A stretch of 64,000 nt of DNA from JAENVU01 sp963756815 (GCA_963756815.1 CAVWPR010000004.1:276921-340920), one strand, 5' to 3'; numbered from the stretch's first letter, positions 51,645 to 61,111 are shown. Program-made: numbers and translations. Notes: generated by a model not told the origin, from the sequence alone.

Positions 51645-52994
51645 GTGCACCATTTCGACGACGCCACGGAACAGATCGCGCAGATCTGCTTCGACTACGC
51701 GATCGAACGGCTGCGGATGGATCCGGTCCCGCTCGACGCGCCGCGTTCGCTGTCCGAGCTCCACGAGGCGGTCGGCCAGACGATCGACGGAGCGGGCCAC
51801 GACCCGAAGACGGTGCTCGGTTGGTTCCGGGACGCGCTCGCGCCGGCGTGCATCTCCACGGACAGCCCCGCCTTCCTCTCGTTCATCCCGGGCGCGCCCA
51901 CGAAGGCGAGCCAGCTCTTCGACATCGTGATCTCGGCGTCGGCGATCTGCGGCTCCGACTGGCTGGAGGCTGCCGGCGCGATCTACGCGGAGAACCAGGC
52001 GCTGCGGTGGCTGGCCGACCTCGCCGGGTTCCCGCACGCGGCCGGTGGGTGCTTCGTCTCCGGTGGCTCCGCCGGCAACCTGTCCGCGTTGGTCGCGGCG
52101 CGCTCGGCTGCGGCCGAGCGACGCGAGCGCCCGACCCGCTGGCGGGTCGCGCTCGCCGACCAGGCGCACTCATCGCTCGTGAACACGCTGCGGATCATGG
52201 ACGTGGACCCGCTCGTGGTGCGCACCGGTTCCGACGACCGACTCACGGGCGACGCGCTCCGCGCCGCCCTCGACGCCGATCCCGACGCGGATGCCGTCTG
52301 CGCGGTGGTCGCGACCGCCGGCACCACGAACACCGGCGCGATCGACGATCTCAGCGGCGTCGCCGACATCGCGCACGAGCGCGACCTCTGGGTCCACGTC
52401 GACGGCGCCTACGGGCTCGCGGGCCTCGCGGCGCCGAGCGTGCGTGACCACTTCCGCGGCATCGACCGCGTCGACTCGTTCGTGGTCGATCCGCACAAGT
52501 GGCTCTTCGCGCCGTTCGACTGCGCGGCGCTCCTCTACCGCGATCCGGCGGCCGCCCGCCGCGCCCACGCGCAGCACGCCCCGTACCTCGATCCGATCCG
52601 CGCCAACGAGGCGTGGGACCCCGCCGACTACGCGTACCACCTCACGCGTCGCGTCCGCGGGCTGCCGTTCTGGTTCTCCCTCGCGGTGCACGGCACCGAC
52701 GCCTACCGCGACGCCATCGAGGCCACGCTCACGATCGCGAAGGACGCCGCCGCCCAGATCGACGCTGCGCCCCATCTCGAGCTCGTGCTCGAGCCCGAGC
52801 TCAGCGTGGTGGTGTTCCGCCGCCTCGGGTGGGATGCCGAGCAGAACCAAGCGTGGTCCGAGATGATGCTGCGCGACCAGCGCGCGTTCGTCCTGCCCAC
52901 GACCCACCACGGTGAGTCGGTGTTCCGGATGGTGTTCCTCCACCCCGAGTGCCCGCCCTCGGTCACCGCCGACATCGTCGCCTCGCTCGCCTGA
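51645..52994 (+). CDS. PLP-dependent group II amino-acid decarboxylase
   Basis: 449 residues from GTG. Type-II decarboxylase landmarks: PAFLSFIPGAPTKASQLFD, GCFVSGGSAGNLSALVAAR, ALADQAHSSLVN, the AVVATAGTTNTGAIDDL segment, WVHVDGAYGL (Asp for the pyridine nitrogen) and VDPHKWLFAPFDC with the Schiff-base lysine. It belongs with aromatic-amino-acid, glutamate and diaminobutyrate decarboxylases; substrate cannot be chosen from sequence alone. The N-terminus is about 40 residues shorter than AADC. Confidence 0.92.
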   Translation: MHHFDDATEQIAQICFDYAIERLRMDPVPLDAPRSLSELHEAVGQTIDGAGHDPKTVLGWFRDALAPACISTDSPAFLSFIPGAPTKASQLFDIVISASAICGSDWLEAAGAIYAENQALRWLADLAGFPHAAGGCFVSGGSAGNLSALVAARSAAAERRERPTRWRVALADQAHSSLVNTLRIMDVDPLVVRTGSDDRLTGDALRAALDADPDADAVCAVVATAGTTNTGAIDDLSGVADIAHERDLWVHVDGAYGLAGLAAPSVRDHFRGIDRVDSFVVDPHKWLFAPFDCAALLYRDPAAARRAHAQHAPYLDPIRANEAWDPADYAYHLTRRVRGLPFWFSLAVHGTDAYRDAIEATLTIAKDAAAQIDAAPHLELVLEPELSVVVFRRLGWDAEQNQAWSEMMLRDQRAFVLPTTHHGESVFRMVFLHPECPPSVTADIVASLA

Positions 52995-53017
52995 CGCCGC
53001 GCCGGACGGTCGCGCGA

Positions 53018-53539
53018 TCAGTCGCAGGCGCCCCACAGGCCCCGCCGGGCCCGCCGCGCCGCCAGCTCCTCGGCGAGCATCGTCCGGCCGTGCACCCCGT
53101 TCGGCGGGATCACCAGCAGACGCGCGTACCCGCGTTCGAGCAGCACGTCGTTGAACCGGCGGCCGTCGACGATCACGTACGCGAGCAACCGGCCGTAGGT
53201 GTCGCGGTGCTCGACGTCGAGCTCCAACTCGATCCGGCGGCCGGTGAGCTCCCGGTCGGTGAACGCCGCCGCCTCGGGCCCGAAGCACTCGACACCCTTC
53301 GTGGGGTGGTGGGTCTCGGGGGTGTTCACTCCGAGGAAGCGCACGGTCTCGTTCCCGCGCGCGGTCCGGACGTGCACGGTGTCGCCGTCGACCGGCGCGG
53401 TGACCACCGCGGCGAAGCGGGACGGGCCGGGCACCGTGGTGTCGGCGGTGGCGCCGGGGTCCTGGCGACCCGCCCACCACCCCGCGAGCGAGGCGGCGGC
53501 GATGACGATCGCCACGACCACGGCTCGCGTGTGAGCCAT
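53018..53539 (-). CDS. secreted/membrane-anchored staphylococcal-nuclease-like (SNase) protein
   Basis: 173 residues. An N-terminal signal/anchor (AVVVAIVIAAASLAGWWAG) is followed by the SNase OB-fold: VDGDTVHVRTARGNETVRFLGVNTPET with the catalytic Arg and Glu, TYGRLLAYVIVDGRRFNDVLLERGYARLL with the second Arg, and a GLWGAC end. One cysteine pair (VECFG and the terminal GAC) may form a disulfide. Likely degrades extracellular DNA/RNA. TAGCGT six bases before ATG gives a leaderless start. Confidence 0.93.
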   Translation of the reverse strand: MAHTRAVVVAIVIAAASLAGWWAGRQDPGATADTTVPGPSRFAAVVTAPVDGDTVHVRTARGNETVRFLGVNTPETHHPTKGVECFGPEAAAFTDRELTGRRIELELDVEHRDTYGRLLAYVIVDGRRFNDVLLERGYARLLVIPPNGVHGRTMLAEELAARRARRGLWGACD

Positions 53540-53545
53540 CGCCGC

Positions 53546-53661
53546 ACGCTACCGGGCCCCTGTGACCGTTCGCCCGGCGCCCTCGGCCCCGGATTCCGGT
53601 TCGACCCCATCCGGCCCGTGTGGGACGGTCCGCGTCTGCTCGGGGCCCGCTCCCCTAACGT
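53546..53661. promoter_or_regulatory. divergent leaderless promoters: TAGCGT (53546-53551, minus) and TAACGT (53656-53661, plus)
   Basis: The first ends six bases before the SNase ATG. The second ends ten bases before the LemA-like ATG at 53672 (or four before GTG 53666). The 132-base gap between the genes holds no ORF. Confidence 0.5.
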
Positions 53662-53671
53662 TGACGTGCCC

Positions 53672-54215
53672 ATGGATCGCGTCCGTCGCCTCGTCGTCGC
53701 CCTCATCGTGCTCGTGGTGGCCGGGCTCGTGGTCCTGGTCGTGATCGTCCGCCCCGGGCTCCGGGAGAACGCCGACGACGTGGACCGCACGTGGAAGCCG
53801 CTCGTGACTCCCCTCGACGCGCGTTACCAGGCGCTGGCGGGAGTGAAGACGGCGCTCGACTCCGCGGGCGTCGGCGACCGTCAGGTCGTCGTGGCTCTCG
53901 GCAAGCGCCTCGAGGACTGGGGCATCGCCAGCACCGGCACCGACGTCGAGGAGCAGGTCACGACCGCCAACGATCTCGAAGGGCTCGCGGCCCGGGCCGA
54001 CACGCTCGTCCACACGCCGCGTCTCCTGCAGAACCCGGCGCTCACCGCCGCGTTCACCGCGTTCACCAAGACGCAGCCGCAGAAGGACCTGCTCGACGCA
54101 GTACAACCGCCACGTCGTCCGGTACCAGCGCGACCGCGACGGGTTCTGGAGTCGCATCGTCGCCCACCTCGACGGCTACGAGATGCGGCCGACCCTGCAA
54201 CTCGTCCCCGCGTGA
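53672..54215 (+). CDS. LemA-like small membrane-anchored protein (one frameshift)
   Basis: About 180 residues. N-terminal membrane helix (LVVALIVLVVAGLVVLVVIV), then helical segments NADDVDRTWKPLVTPLDARYQALAGVKTALDSAG and TTANDLEGLAARADTLVHTPRLLQNPALTAAFTAF. After a break near 54098 it continues YNRHVVRYQRDRDGFWSRIVAHLDGYE. Anchor, length and the YNxxVxxYxxxRxxFW motif resemble LemA, though the match is loose. The stop overlaps the purK start by four bases. Confidence 0.7.
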
Positions 54216-55327
54216 GCGACGCACCGGTCCTCGCGATCCTCGGTGGCGGCCAGCTCGGCCAGATGCTGGCGCTCGCCGCGGTGCCGCTCGGCGTGAGGGT
54301 CCGGAGCCTGGATCCCGTCGCGGGCGCGCCCGCCGACGCGGTCAGCGCCCTCACCGTGGGCGCGCTCGACGACCTCGACGCGCTGCGCACCACCGTCGAA
54401 GGCGCGGACGTCGTCACGTACGAGTGGGAGGGCGTCCCGGCCGGGCCGCTCCGGACGCTCGCTGCCGACGGCTGCGTCGTGCGCCCGTCCGTCGACGCGC
54501 TGGAGGTGTCCCAGGACCGGGTCGAGGAGAAGACCACCTTCCGATCACTGGGGATCCCCGTGGCCGACTTCGCGCCGGTCGCCGATCCCACCGAGCTCGT
54601 CGCCGCGGTCGCCGAGGTGGGGACCCCGGCGATCCTGAAGACCCGGCGCGGCGGCTACGACGGCAAGGGTCAAGCGCGCGTGGACGAGCCGGGTGACGCG
54701 CCCGACGCGTTCGCCGAACTCGCCGGTGGCGGCGCCCTCGTCCTCGAGCGCCGCATCGCGTTCGACCGCGAGCTGTCGATCATCGCGGTGCGGGGGACCG
54801 ACGGCAGCGTCCGCACGTGGCCGCTCGTCGAGAACGAGCACCGTGACGGCATCCTGCGCACCAGCGACGCGCCGGCAGTGGTCGATCCCGACCTGCAGGC
54901 CACCGCCGACGCGCAGGTCCGCGCGGTCCTCGAGCACTTCGACTACGTCGGCGTGCTGACGCTCGAGCTCTTCCAGGTCGGTGACCGCCTGCTCGCGAAC
55001 GAGATGGCACCGCGCGTCCACAACTCCGGTCACTGGACCATCGAGGGCTCGACCACGAGCCAGTTCGAGAACCACGTCCGCGCGGTCCTGGGCTGGCCGC
55101 TCGGTCCGACCGACGCGCCCACCCCGAGCGTGATGATCAACTGCATCGGCGCGCTCCCGGACCCGGTGGCGATCCTCGCGATCCCGGGCGCGCACCTCCA
55201 TCGGTACGGCAAGTCGGTCCGGCCCGGCCGCAAGGTCGGGCACGTCACGGTCACCGCGCCCGACGCGACCGAGGCCGCCCGCCGGGTCGCCGCCGTCCGC
55301 GCGGTCCTCCCGCCCGACGTCGGCTGA
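54212..55327 (+). CDS. purK: 5-(carboxyamino)imidazole ribonucleotide synthase
   Basis: 371 residues from GTG. ATP-grasp enzyme: VLAILGGGQLGQMLALAAVPLGV, VTYEWEGVPAGPLRTLA, SQDRVEEKTTFRSLGIP, ILKTRRGGYDGKGQ, LVLERRIAFDRELSIIAVRG, LANEMAPRVHNSGHWTIEGSTTSQFENH and HRYGKSVRPGRKVGHVTV. It carboxylates AIR in purine synthesis; purE, usually adjacent, is not in the window. The start overlaps the LemA-like stop (GTGA). Confidence 0.97.
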   Translation: MSDAPVLAILGGGQLGQMLALAAVPLGVRVRSLDPVAGAPADAVSALTVGALDDLDALRTTVEGADVVTYEWEGVPAGPLRTLAADGCVVRPSVDALEVSQDRVEEKTTFRSLGIPVADFAPVADPTELVAAVAEVGTPAILKTRRGGYDGKGQARVDEPGDAPDAFAELAGGGALVLERRIAFDRELSIIAVRGTDGSVRTWPLVENEHRDGILRTSDAPAVVDPDLQATADAQVRAVLEHFDYVGVLTLELFQVGDRLLANEMAPRVHNSGHWTIEGSTTSQFENHVRAVLGWPLGPTDAPTPSVMINCIGALPDPVAILAIPGAHLHRYGKSVRPGRKVGHVTVTAPDATEAARRVAAVRAVLPPDVG

Positions 55328-55435
55328 CCCACCCGCGGCCGACTTGGGCCGAATTTTGCGTTTCGTTGGTTCAGCGCCGCGCGCCGCCCTGCCGATACCC
55401 GGAGAGTCCACGAACCCGTCACGTGAGGCGCCGTC

Positions 55436-55945
55436 ATGCCCACCCGTACCGCTGTCACCGCGTCCGTCGCCCTCGCGGCCACCCTCGCCACCGGCGCCGT
55501 CGCCCTGGCCACGACGCTCACCGGCCCGGCCGGATCGGTCGGCACCGACGCCGCGGTCCGCGTCGTCGCACCGCGGTCCGAGGCGCCGCCCGCCTCCGGT
55601 CCCACGACCCTCCCGGCCTTCGACCCGCAGGCCGTGGCCCTGCTCGCGCTCGCCGCCCGCGCCGGCGACGGCACGACGCCGGCCGGCGCGCCGGCCCCGC
55701 CGGTCGGGACCCCGGACCCGACCGTCACGAACGACGCCGGCGACGATCAGGGCGGGCCGGCTCCGTCCGCTCCCCGTGGCGGCGACGATCCCAGCCCGAC
55801 CACGCGTCCGAATGCCACACCGACGGTGGCCCCGCCGACGTCCCCCACCACCGCACCGCCGTTCGACTGCCGCGGCAGCGACGACGGTCTGAGCGAGTCC
55901 GTCAAGCACGCGCGCGAGGCGTACTGCCACGGCGGGGACGACTGA
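55436..55945 (+). CDS. secreted Pro/Thr/Ala-rich low-complexity protein
   Basis: 169 residues. An N-terminal signal-like helix (TAVTASVALAATLATGAVALATTL) is followed by a short ordered region (TTLPAFDPQAVALLALAARAGDG). A disordered Pro/Gly/Thr/Asp linker leads to a compact tail, FDCRGSDDGLSESVKHAREAYCHGGDD, in which two cysteines could pair. First of three tightly packed genes (TGATG overlap with the next). Not a recognised family. Confidence 0.75.
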   Translation: MPTRTAVTASVALAATLATGAVALATTLTGPAGSVGTDAAVRVVAPRSEAPPASGPTTLPAFDPQAVALLALAARAGDGTTPAGAPAPPVGTPDPTVTNDAGDDQGGPAPSAPRGGDDPSPTTRPNATPTVAPPTSPTTAPPFDCRGSDDGLSESVKHAREAYCHGGDD

Positions 55946-56415
55946 TGGCTCGCCGTCCCCGGCCGGCGGCGGCGAGCCGTCTGGTCGTGACCGGGCTGAG
56001 CGCGAGCGCGGCGTTCGTGATCGTCGCCGTGCTCGCCACCGGCGCGCCCGCGAGCACCGGCGTGCCGACGACCCGCGCGGTCGCGGTCGGGACCAACCCG
56101 AGCGGGTCGACCACACCGACCACCGCCGCGGCCACCTCGGCGACGCCGTTCGGCACACCGGCCGCAGGTGCTCCGCCGGCCCCGACCGACGGGACGGGCA
56201 CGCCGGCGGCGGCGACGACCTTCGGCTCCGGTGCCGCCACGCCCGCGCCGAGCGCGGCGACGACGGCGGCCGCGTCACCAGCGGCGCCGACGGCCGCACC
56301 GGCCGCGCCTGCGGCGCCCGGACCGCCGGCGCCCACGTCACCTCCGCCGACCCAGGCGACGACGCCGCCGCCCACGTCACCCCCACCCCCGCCGCCGACC
56401 ACCGGCGGCAGCTGA
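55945..56415 (+). CDS. membrane-anchored low-complexity (Pro/Ala/Thr) protein
   Basis: 156 residues. A basic N-terminus (ARRPRPAAASR) and one helix (LVVTGLSASAAFVIVAVLATG) are followed by about 120 residues of Ala, Pro, Thr, Gly and Ser with no hydrophobic core, ending PPPPPPTTGGS. This suggests an extracytoplasmic stalk or wall-spanning linker. ATG overlaps the previous stop (TGATG); the ferric-reductase-like gene begins three bases after its stop. Confidence 0.7.
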   Translation: MARRPRPAAASRLVVTGLSASAAFVIVAVLATGAPASTGVPTTRAVAVGTNPSGSTTPTTAAATSATPFGTPAAGAPPAPTDGTGTPAAATTFGSGAATPAPSAATTAAASPAAPTAAPAAPAAPGPPAPTSPPPTQATTPPPTSPPPPPPTTGGS

Positions 56416-56418
56416 GCC

Positions 56419-57186
56419 GTGCACCTCGATCCGAAGACCTGGTGGTACGTCTCGCGCGCGACGGGCTTCGTCGGCTGGGCACTGCTCGCCGCGTCCGTGC
56501 TCTGGGGCCTCTTCATCACCAACAAGACCCTCGGGCGCACGACGCCGCCCGCGTGGGTGCTCGACCTGCACCGTCATCTCGGCGGGCTCGCCGTCGTCTT
56601 CGTCGGCGTGCACATCGCCGTGCTGCCGCTCGACACCTACACGAGCTGGGGTTGGTCGGACCTGCTCCTCCCGATGGCGAGCCGCTGGCACCCGATCCCG
56701 ATCGCGTTCGGGATCGTCGCGCTCTACCTCCTGCTCGCGGTCGAGGTCAGCTCACTGCTGGGTCGCCGCGTACCGCGCTCGTGGTGGCGCCGCATCCACT
56801 TCCTGTCGTTCCCGCTCTACGTCGTCGCGTCGGTCCACCTGTTCACCGCGGGCACCGATTCGGGCAACCCGGTGGCGCAGTGGATGGTGGTCGTGATCTC
56901 GACGCTCGTCGTGTTCCTCACCGGGATCCGCGCCCTCGCGGCGGCGAAGCCACGACCGACGACGAGTCGCGTCCCCGCAACGGCGCGGGCCGCGACCACC
57001 GCCCCGCCCGCTCCGGCCCCTGCCGGTGACGTCGTCACGTCGGTGACGGACCTGGCGGTGTCGGGCGACCTGCTCCCGAGCGCTCCGACCGCAGCGCCGG
57101 TGGCGACCGGCACCCTCACGCTCGATCGCCCGGACGCTCGCCGCGCCACGCCGGCGGCCGACGACGCCACTGACCGCGTGCGCTGA
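56419..57186 (+). CDS. ferric-reductase-like (YedZ/FRD type) heme membrane protein
   Basis: 255 residues from GTG. Five membrane helices lie between residues 8 and 176. Two bis-His pairs are visible: H51/H53 with H65 (HRHLGG...GVHIAV) and H127 with H140 (RRIHFLSF...ASVHLF), spaced 12-14 residues as in ferric-reductase domains that hold two hemes. The C-terminal 80 residues are Ala/Pro/Thr-rich and disordered. There is no flavin or NADPH domain, so an electron partner is needed. Co-transcription with two secreted low-complexity proteins suggests an extracytoplasmic redox complex. Confidence 0.88.
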   Translation: MHLDPKTWWYVSRATGFVGWALLAASVLWGLFITNKTLGRTTPPAWVLDLHRHLGGLAVVFVGVHIAVLPLDTYTSWGWSDLLLPMASRWHPIPIAFGIVALYLLLAVEVSSLLGRRVPRSWWRRIHFLSFPLYVVASVHLFTAGTDSGNPVAQWMVVVISTLVVFLTGIRALAAAKPRPTTSRVPATARAATTAPPAPAPAGDVVTSVTDLAVSGDLLPSAPTAAPVATGTLTLDRPDARRATPAADDATDRVR

Positions 57187-57195
57187 GGAGTCGGG

Positions 57196-58338
57196 TCAGG
57201 CGACCGCGCCGGACTCGCGGAGCGACGCGACGTCGTCCGCGGCGAAGCCCCAGTCGGTGAGCACCTCGTCCGTGTGCTGGCCGGGCCACGCCGGCGGGCG
57301 CTGGATCGCGCCGGGGGTGCGGCTGAAGCGCGGGGCCGGGGCCGGTTGGAGCAGGCCGTGCTCCTCGACGATCGTGCCGCGCGCCTGCAGGTGCGGATGC
57401 TCGGCCGCCTCGTCCATCGTGAGGACCGGCGCGAAGCAGGCGTCGGTGCGTTCGAGGATCTCGCACCACTCGTCGCGCGTCTGGGTGAGGAACAACGCAG
57501 TGAACCGCTCCCGCAGGTCGGGCCAGGTCGTCTGGTTCATCTGATCGCCGAGCGCCACGTCGTCGGTGAGTCCGAGCCGCGTGATCAGCTCCGCGTAGAA
57601 CTGCGGCTCGAGCGACCCGAGCGAGATGTACTTGCCGTCGCTCGTCTCGTAGGTGTCGTAGAACGGCGCGCCGGTGTCGAGCACGTTGGTGCCGAACGGG
57701 CCCCAGATCCCGAGGGCCCGGAAGCCCCACACCATCGTCATGAGGACGGCGGAGCCGTCGACCATGGCCGCGTCGATCACCTGGCCCTCGCCGCTGCGGG
57801 CCGCGTCCACGAGCGCGCACGCGACGCCGAACGCCATGAGCATGCCGCCGCCGCCGAAGTCGCCGACGAGGTTGATCGGCGGCGTCGGCTTCGAGCCGGC
57901 GCGGCCGAAGTGACCGAGCGCACCCGCCAGCGCGATGTAGTTGATGTCGTGACCGGCCGCCTGCGCGTACGGCCCGTCCTGGCCCCAGCCGGTCATCCGG
58001 CCGTACACGAGCCGGGGGTTGCGGGCGAGACACGCGTCGGGACCGATCCCGAGGCGGTCGGCGACGCCGGGGCGGAAGCCCTCGATCAGCGCGTCGGCCT
58101 GCTCGACGAGCTTCATCACCGTCTCCACGCCGTCGGCGTGCTTGAGGTCCACGCCGATCGAGCGTCGCCCGCGGTTGAGGATCTCGAGGTTGGGCCGGTC
58201 GAAGTTGCCGCTGACGGCCTGCGCGCGGTCGACCCGCACCACGTCGGCGCCCATGTCCGCGAGCATCATCGCGGCGAACGGGCCCGGCCCGATCCCGGCG
58301 ATCTCGACGACCTTCACTCCCGACAGCGGTCCCGACAC
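57196..58338 (-). CDS. CaiB/BaiF family CoA transferase, alpha-methylacyl-CoA racemase-like
   Basis: 380 residues from GTG with GAGGAG upstream. Conserved parts: GVKVVEIAGIGPGPFAAMMLADMGADVVRVD, NRGRRSIGVDLK, LVYGRMTGWGQDGPYAQAAGHDINYIALAGAL (the His/Asp of the racemase site), GEGQVIDAAMVDGSA (the catalytic Asp of this family) and YDTYETSDGKYISLGSLE. The GHDINYIALAG and Gly-rich loop match the MCR/AMACR subgroup, which epimerises 2-methylacyl-CoA in branched-lipid or sterol-side-chain breakdown. It ends 10 bases from the convergent ferric-reductase-like gene. Confidence 0.93.
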   Translation of the reverse strand: MSGPLSGVKVVEIAGIGPGPFAAMMLADMGADVVRVDRAQAVSGNFDRPNLEILNRGRRSIGVDLKHADGVETVMKLVEQADALIEGFRPGVADRLGIGPDACLARNPRLVYGRMTGWGQDGPYAQAAGHDINYIALAGALGHFGRAGSKPTPPINLVGDFGGGGMLMAFGVACALVDAARSGEGQVIDAAMVDGSAVLMTMVWGFRALGIWGPFGTNVLDTGAPFYDTYETSDGKYISLGSLEPQFYAELITRLGLTDDVALGDQMNQTTWPDLRERFTALFLTQTRDEWCEILERTDACFAPVLTMDEAAEHPHLQARGTIVEEHGLLQPAPAPRFSRTPGAIQRPPAWPGQHTDEVLTDWGFAADDVASLRESGAVA

Positions 58339-58417
58339 GTCGCTCGCTCCTCGTCCGATGGGTGGACCGCGGACGTTATGCGCCGCTCGCGCGGACCGTC
58401 AGATCACGACGTCGGCG

Positions 58418-59344
58418 TCAGAACGCGAGCTCGAGACCGGGTCGGGGCCACGGCATCGACACCAGCTTGCCGGTGCCCGAGCACGTGGCGAACGCGGTCG
58501 AGAGGTCGTCGCCGCCGAAGCACACGTTCGTCACGAGGAGGTCGGGGATCGCCACGTGCTCGACGCCGGTGACGCCGTCGCCATCGGCGTCGGGTGCGAT
58601 CACCGTGAGCCCGCCGTTGATGAGGGTGCCGACCACCACGTAGCCACCGCTGTCGACGCCGAGCGAGTCGAGGAGCTGCATCCCGGGGAGTCCGGCGAGC
58701 AGCGCGCCGCCGTGCGCGAGTGGACCGATGCGACCCGCGACCCCCGGACCCTCGACCGGCCACCACCAGACGCGTCCGGTGTGCGTCTCGGCCACGTACA
58801 GACGATCGCCGTCGGGCGAGAGCCCGATGCCGTTCGGCGACTCGAGCGGGTGGATCACCTCGCGGATCGACGAGCCGTCGGGCGCGGCATAGAACACGCC
58901 GCCCTCGTCACGGTCGCGCTCGCGGATCTTGCCGTGGTCGGTGAACCACATCCCACCGTCGGCGTCGAAGACGAGGTCGTTCGGACCCATCAGCGGCCGG
59001 CCGTCGCACTCGGTGTAGAGCACGATGACCTCGCCGGTGTCGAGATCGACGCGCTCGATGCGGCCGCCCGAGTAGTCGGCGGGCTGGATCGTGCTCGTGA
59101 CCGTCATGCCCATGACGTCGACGAAGTCCCAGCCCCCGCTGTTGCAGACGTACCCGGCGCCGTCGGGACCGATCGCGAGCCCGTTGGGACTCCCGCCCGG
59201 GGTCGCGATCGTCTCGATGCGGCCGTCGGGGTGCACGCGGTCGACCGTGCGGCGCTTGAGCTCCACGCACAGCACGGTGCCGTCGGGCATCCACACCGGT
59301 CCCTCGGGGAACTCGAGCCCGGTCGCGATCTCGGTGATCTCCAT
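58418..59344 (-). CDS. SMP-30/gluconolactonase-like beta-propeller lactonase
   Basis: 308 residues. It opens EITEIATGLEFPEGPVWMPDGTVLCVELKRRTV with the metal-binding Glu in FPEGPVW. Later propeller blades include GGSPNGLAIGPDGAGYVCNSGGW, GPNDLVFDADGGMWFTDHGK (Asn/Asp metal ligands) and ESPNGIGLSPDGDRLYVAETHTGRVWWW. It should hydrolyse a lactone or related ester with Ca2+/Zn2+. It lies downstream of a divergent DUF7064-like gene and near lipid-degradation genes, which suggests a cyclic-lactone substrate. Confidence 0.92.
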   Translation of the reverse strand: MEITEIATGLEFPEGPVWMPDGTVLCVELKRRTVDRVHPDGRIETIATPGGSPNGLAIGPDGAGYVCNSGGWDFVDVMGMTVTSTIQPADYSGGRIERVDLDTGEVIVLYTECDGRPLMGPNDLVFDADGGMWFTDHGKIRERDRDEGGVFYAAPDGSSIREVIHPLESPNGIGLSPDGDRLYVAETHTGRVWWWPVEGPGVAGRIGPLAHGGALLAGLPGMQLLDSLGVDSGGYVVVGTLINGGLTVIAPDADGDGVTGVEHVAIPDLLVTNVCFGGDDLSTAFATCSGTGKLVSMPWPRPGLELAF

Positions 59345-59481
59345 CGGAGAAGAACAGCGCACGGAGGACTCCGGAGGCAAGAATGCCGCGTGAGTGAGGC
59401 GCCACATCGACGGCGGGCTCCGCCGACTGCGCCGAACGTGGCCCGAGCGGCCGGGCCCGAATGGCCAGGAGCGGAGATGCC

Positions 59482-60496
59482 GTGAAGATCCGGATGGACC
59501 CCCAGGACGAGTACATGCACCCGCTCGAGGGCGCGAGCAACTTCAACGAGAGCATGTACTTCAACACCTACGACCCGGCCGAGCGCGTCGGCGGCTTCCT
59601 GCGCCTCGGGAACCGCGCCAACGAGGGCTACGCAGAGATGACGACGTGCATCTACCTGCCCGACGGGCGCATCGGCTTCACGTACGCCCGGCCCGAGATC
59701 TCCGACAACGACGCGTTCGACGCCGGCGGGATGCGGTTCGAGGTCATCACTCCGTTCGAGGCGCTGAAGACCACGTACACCGGGAAGGTCTGCATCCTCG
59801 ACGAGCCGTTGCAGATGGCGAACCCGCGCAAGGCGTTCACCGAGAACCCCTGGGTCGAGTGCGAGGTCGTGCTCGACCACCGCGGCATCGCGCCGATGTA
59901 CGGCGGCGAGCCGGTGAACGACGACGGCACTCCGCTCACCGAGGACCTCTCCGGCGGGTTCGCCCGCGGTCACTACGAGCAGCACATCGGCGGGCGCGGC
60001 TCGATCCGCGTCGGGGACGAGGAGTGGGCGGTCGACGGCTACGGCCTTCGTGACCACTCGTGGGGGCCGCGCTTCTGGCAGGCGCCGTGGTGGTACCGGT
60101 GGCTGACGATCAACTTCGGCGAGGACGCCGGCTTCGTCGTCTCGATCGTCACGTCACACGACGGCACGCAGCGCGTCGGCGGCATGGCGTTGGAGAACGG
60201 CGAGTACCACCACCTCGATCGCGCCAGCATCGAGACCGAGTGGACGGGCGAGGACCTCTACCACCAGGAGATGCGCGTGACCGCCGCGTCGGGCGACCGC
60301 GAGTACGAGATCACCGGCAGCGTGCTGAACCTCATCCCGTTGCGCAACCGGCGCACGACGCCCGAGGGCGAGTCGCTCGTGACCGCGCATCTCGGAGGGC
60401 ATGACCGAGTGGCACTGGGACGGCCGTACCGGGTACGGCCTCTCCGAGTACCTCGACCAGATCGTGGACGGCGAGCCCGTCGGAGCCGACGTCTGA
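59482..60496 (+). CDS. DUF7064-like (lipocalin/CrtC-AttH-type) protein, one frameshift
   Basis: About 337 residues. It contains RMDPQDEYMHPLEGASNFNESMYFN, DPAERVGGFLRLGNRANEGYAEMTTCIYLPDGR, GYGLRDHSWGPRFWQAPWWYRWLTINFG and GMALENGEYHHLDRASIETEW. After a break near 60398 come EGMTEWHWDGRTGYGLSEYLDQIVDG and the stop. This pattern is the DUF7064/DUF7065 pair of actinobacteria, related in fold to CrtC/AttH lipocalin-like enzymes; activity is unknown. GTG 59482 follows GGAGCGGAG; an in-frame ATG at 59461 is the alternative. Confidence 0.82.
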
Positions 60497-60643
60497 TCGC
60501 CCGTCGATCGACCCAGCCACATGTCCGGTGCCGGAGCACGGACTCCTGGCACAACGTCGAGGCGGGCTGTGCGACGGCGCCTGCGCCGTGAGATCGGATC
60601 GATGCGGATGAGTGTGCGCGTCTTCGTGACCCGGAGTGCGTGA

Positions 60644-61105
60644 TCAGGCGGGCCTGCCGCGCAGGAGCGCCTGGTTGATCTCGTTCAGCTGGGTGACCTG
60701 CGCAGGCGTCAGGTGGTCGAACAGCAGGGCCCGTACGGCGGCGATGTGGCCGGGAGCGATCTCGTCGATGCGGGCCCGACCCAGGTCGGTCAAGGCGACC
60801 AGCTGACCCCGGCCATCGTCGGGATCCGGGCGTCGCTGGAGCCAGCCGTCGCGAACGAGGCGGCTGACGGCATGGCTGAGGCGACTCGGCGAGAAGCGCA
60901 GCGCCGTGGCCACGTCCGACATCCGGGCCGTCGCCTCCGGGGCCTGCGACACGACCTGCAGGATGGCGAAGTGGCTGTGCGCCAGACCTGCGACCCGCTG
61001 CAGCCGGCGGTCGAGGGCATCGAGGACCGCGCTGTGGGCCACGACGTAGGTCACCCAGGTCTCGCGCTGCTCGGGAGTCAGCCGAGTGCCGTCGGTCTCG
61101 GTCAC
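60644..61105 (-). CDS. MarR family transcriptional regulator
   Basis: 153 residues from GTG. The winged helix-turn-helix is clear: HSHFAILQVVSQAPEATARMSDVATALRFSPSRLSHAVSRLVRDGWLQRRPDPDDGRGQLVALTDLGRARI, with the DDGRG wing tip. TAGGAT six bases before GTG is a leaderless promoter, and two palindromic sites lie in the 82-base gap to the divergent YceI gene. It is therefore likely to repress itself and yceI and to release on binding an aromatic or acidic ligand. Confidence 0.94.
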   Translation of the reverse strand: MTETDGTRLTPEQRETWVTYVVAHSAVLDALDRRLQRVAGLAHSHFAILQVVSQAPEATARMSDVATALRFSPSRLSHAVSRLVRDGWLQRRPDPDDGRGQLVALTDLGRARIDEIAPGHIAAVRALLFDHLTPAQVTQLNEINQALLRGRPA

Positions 61106-61111
61106 CGGCCG

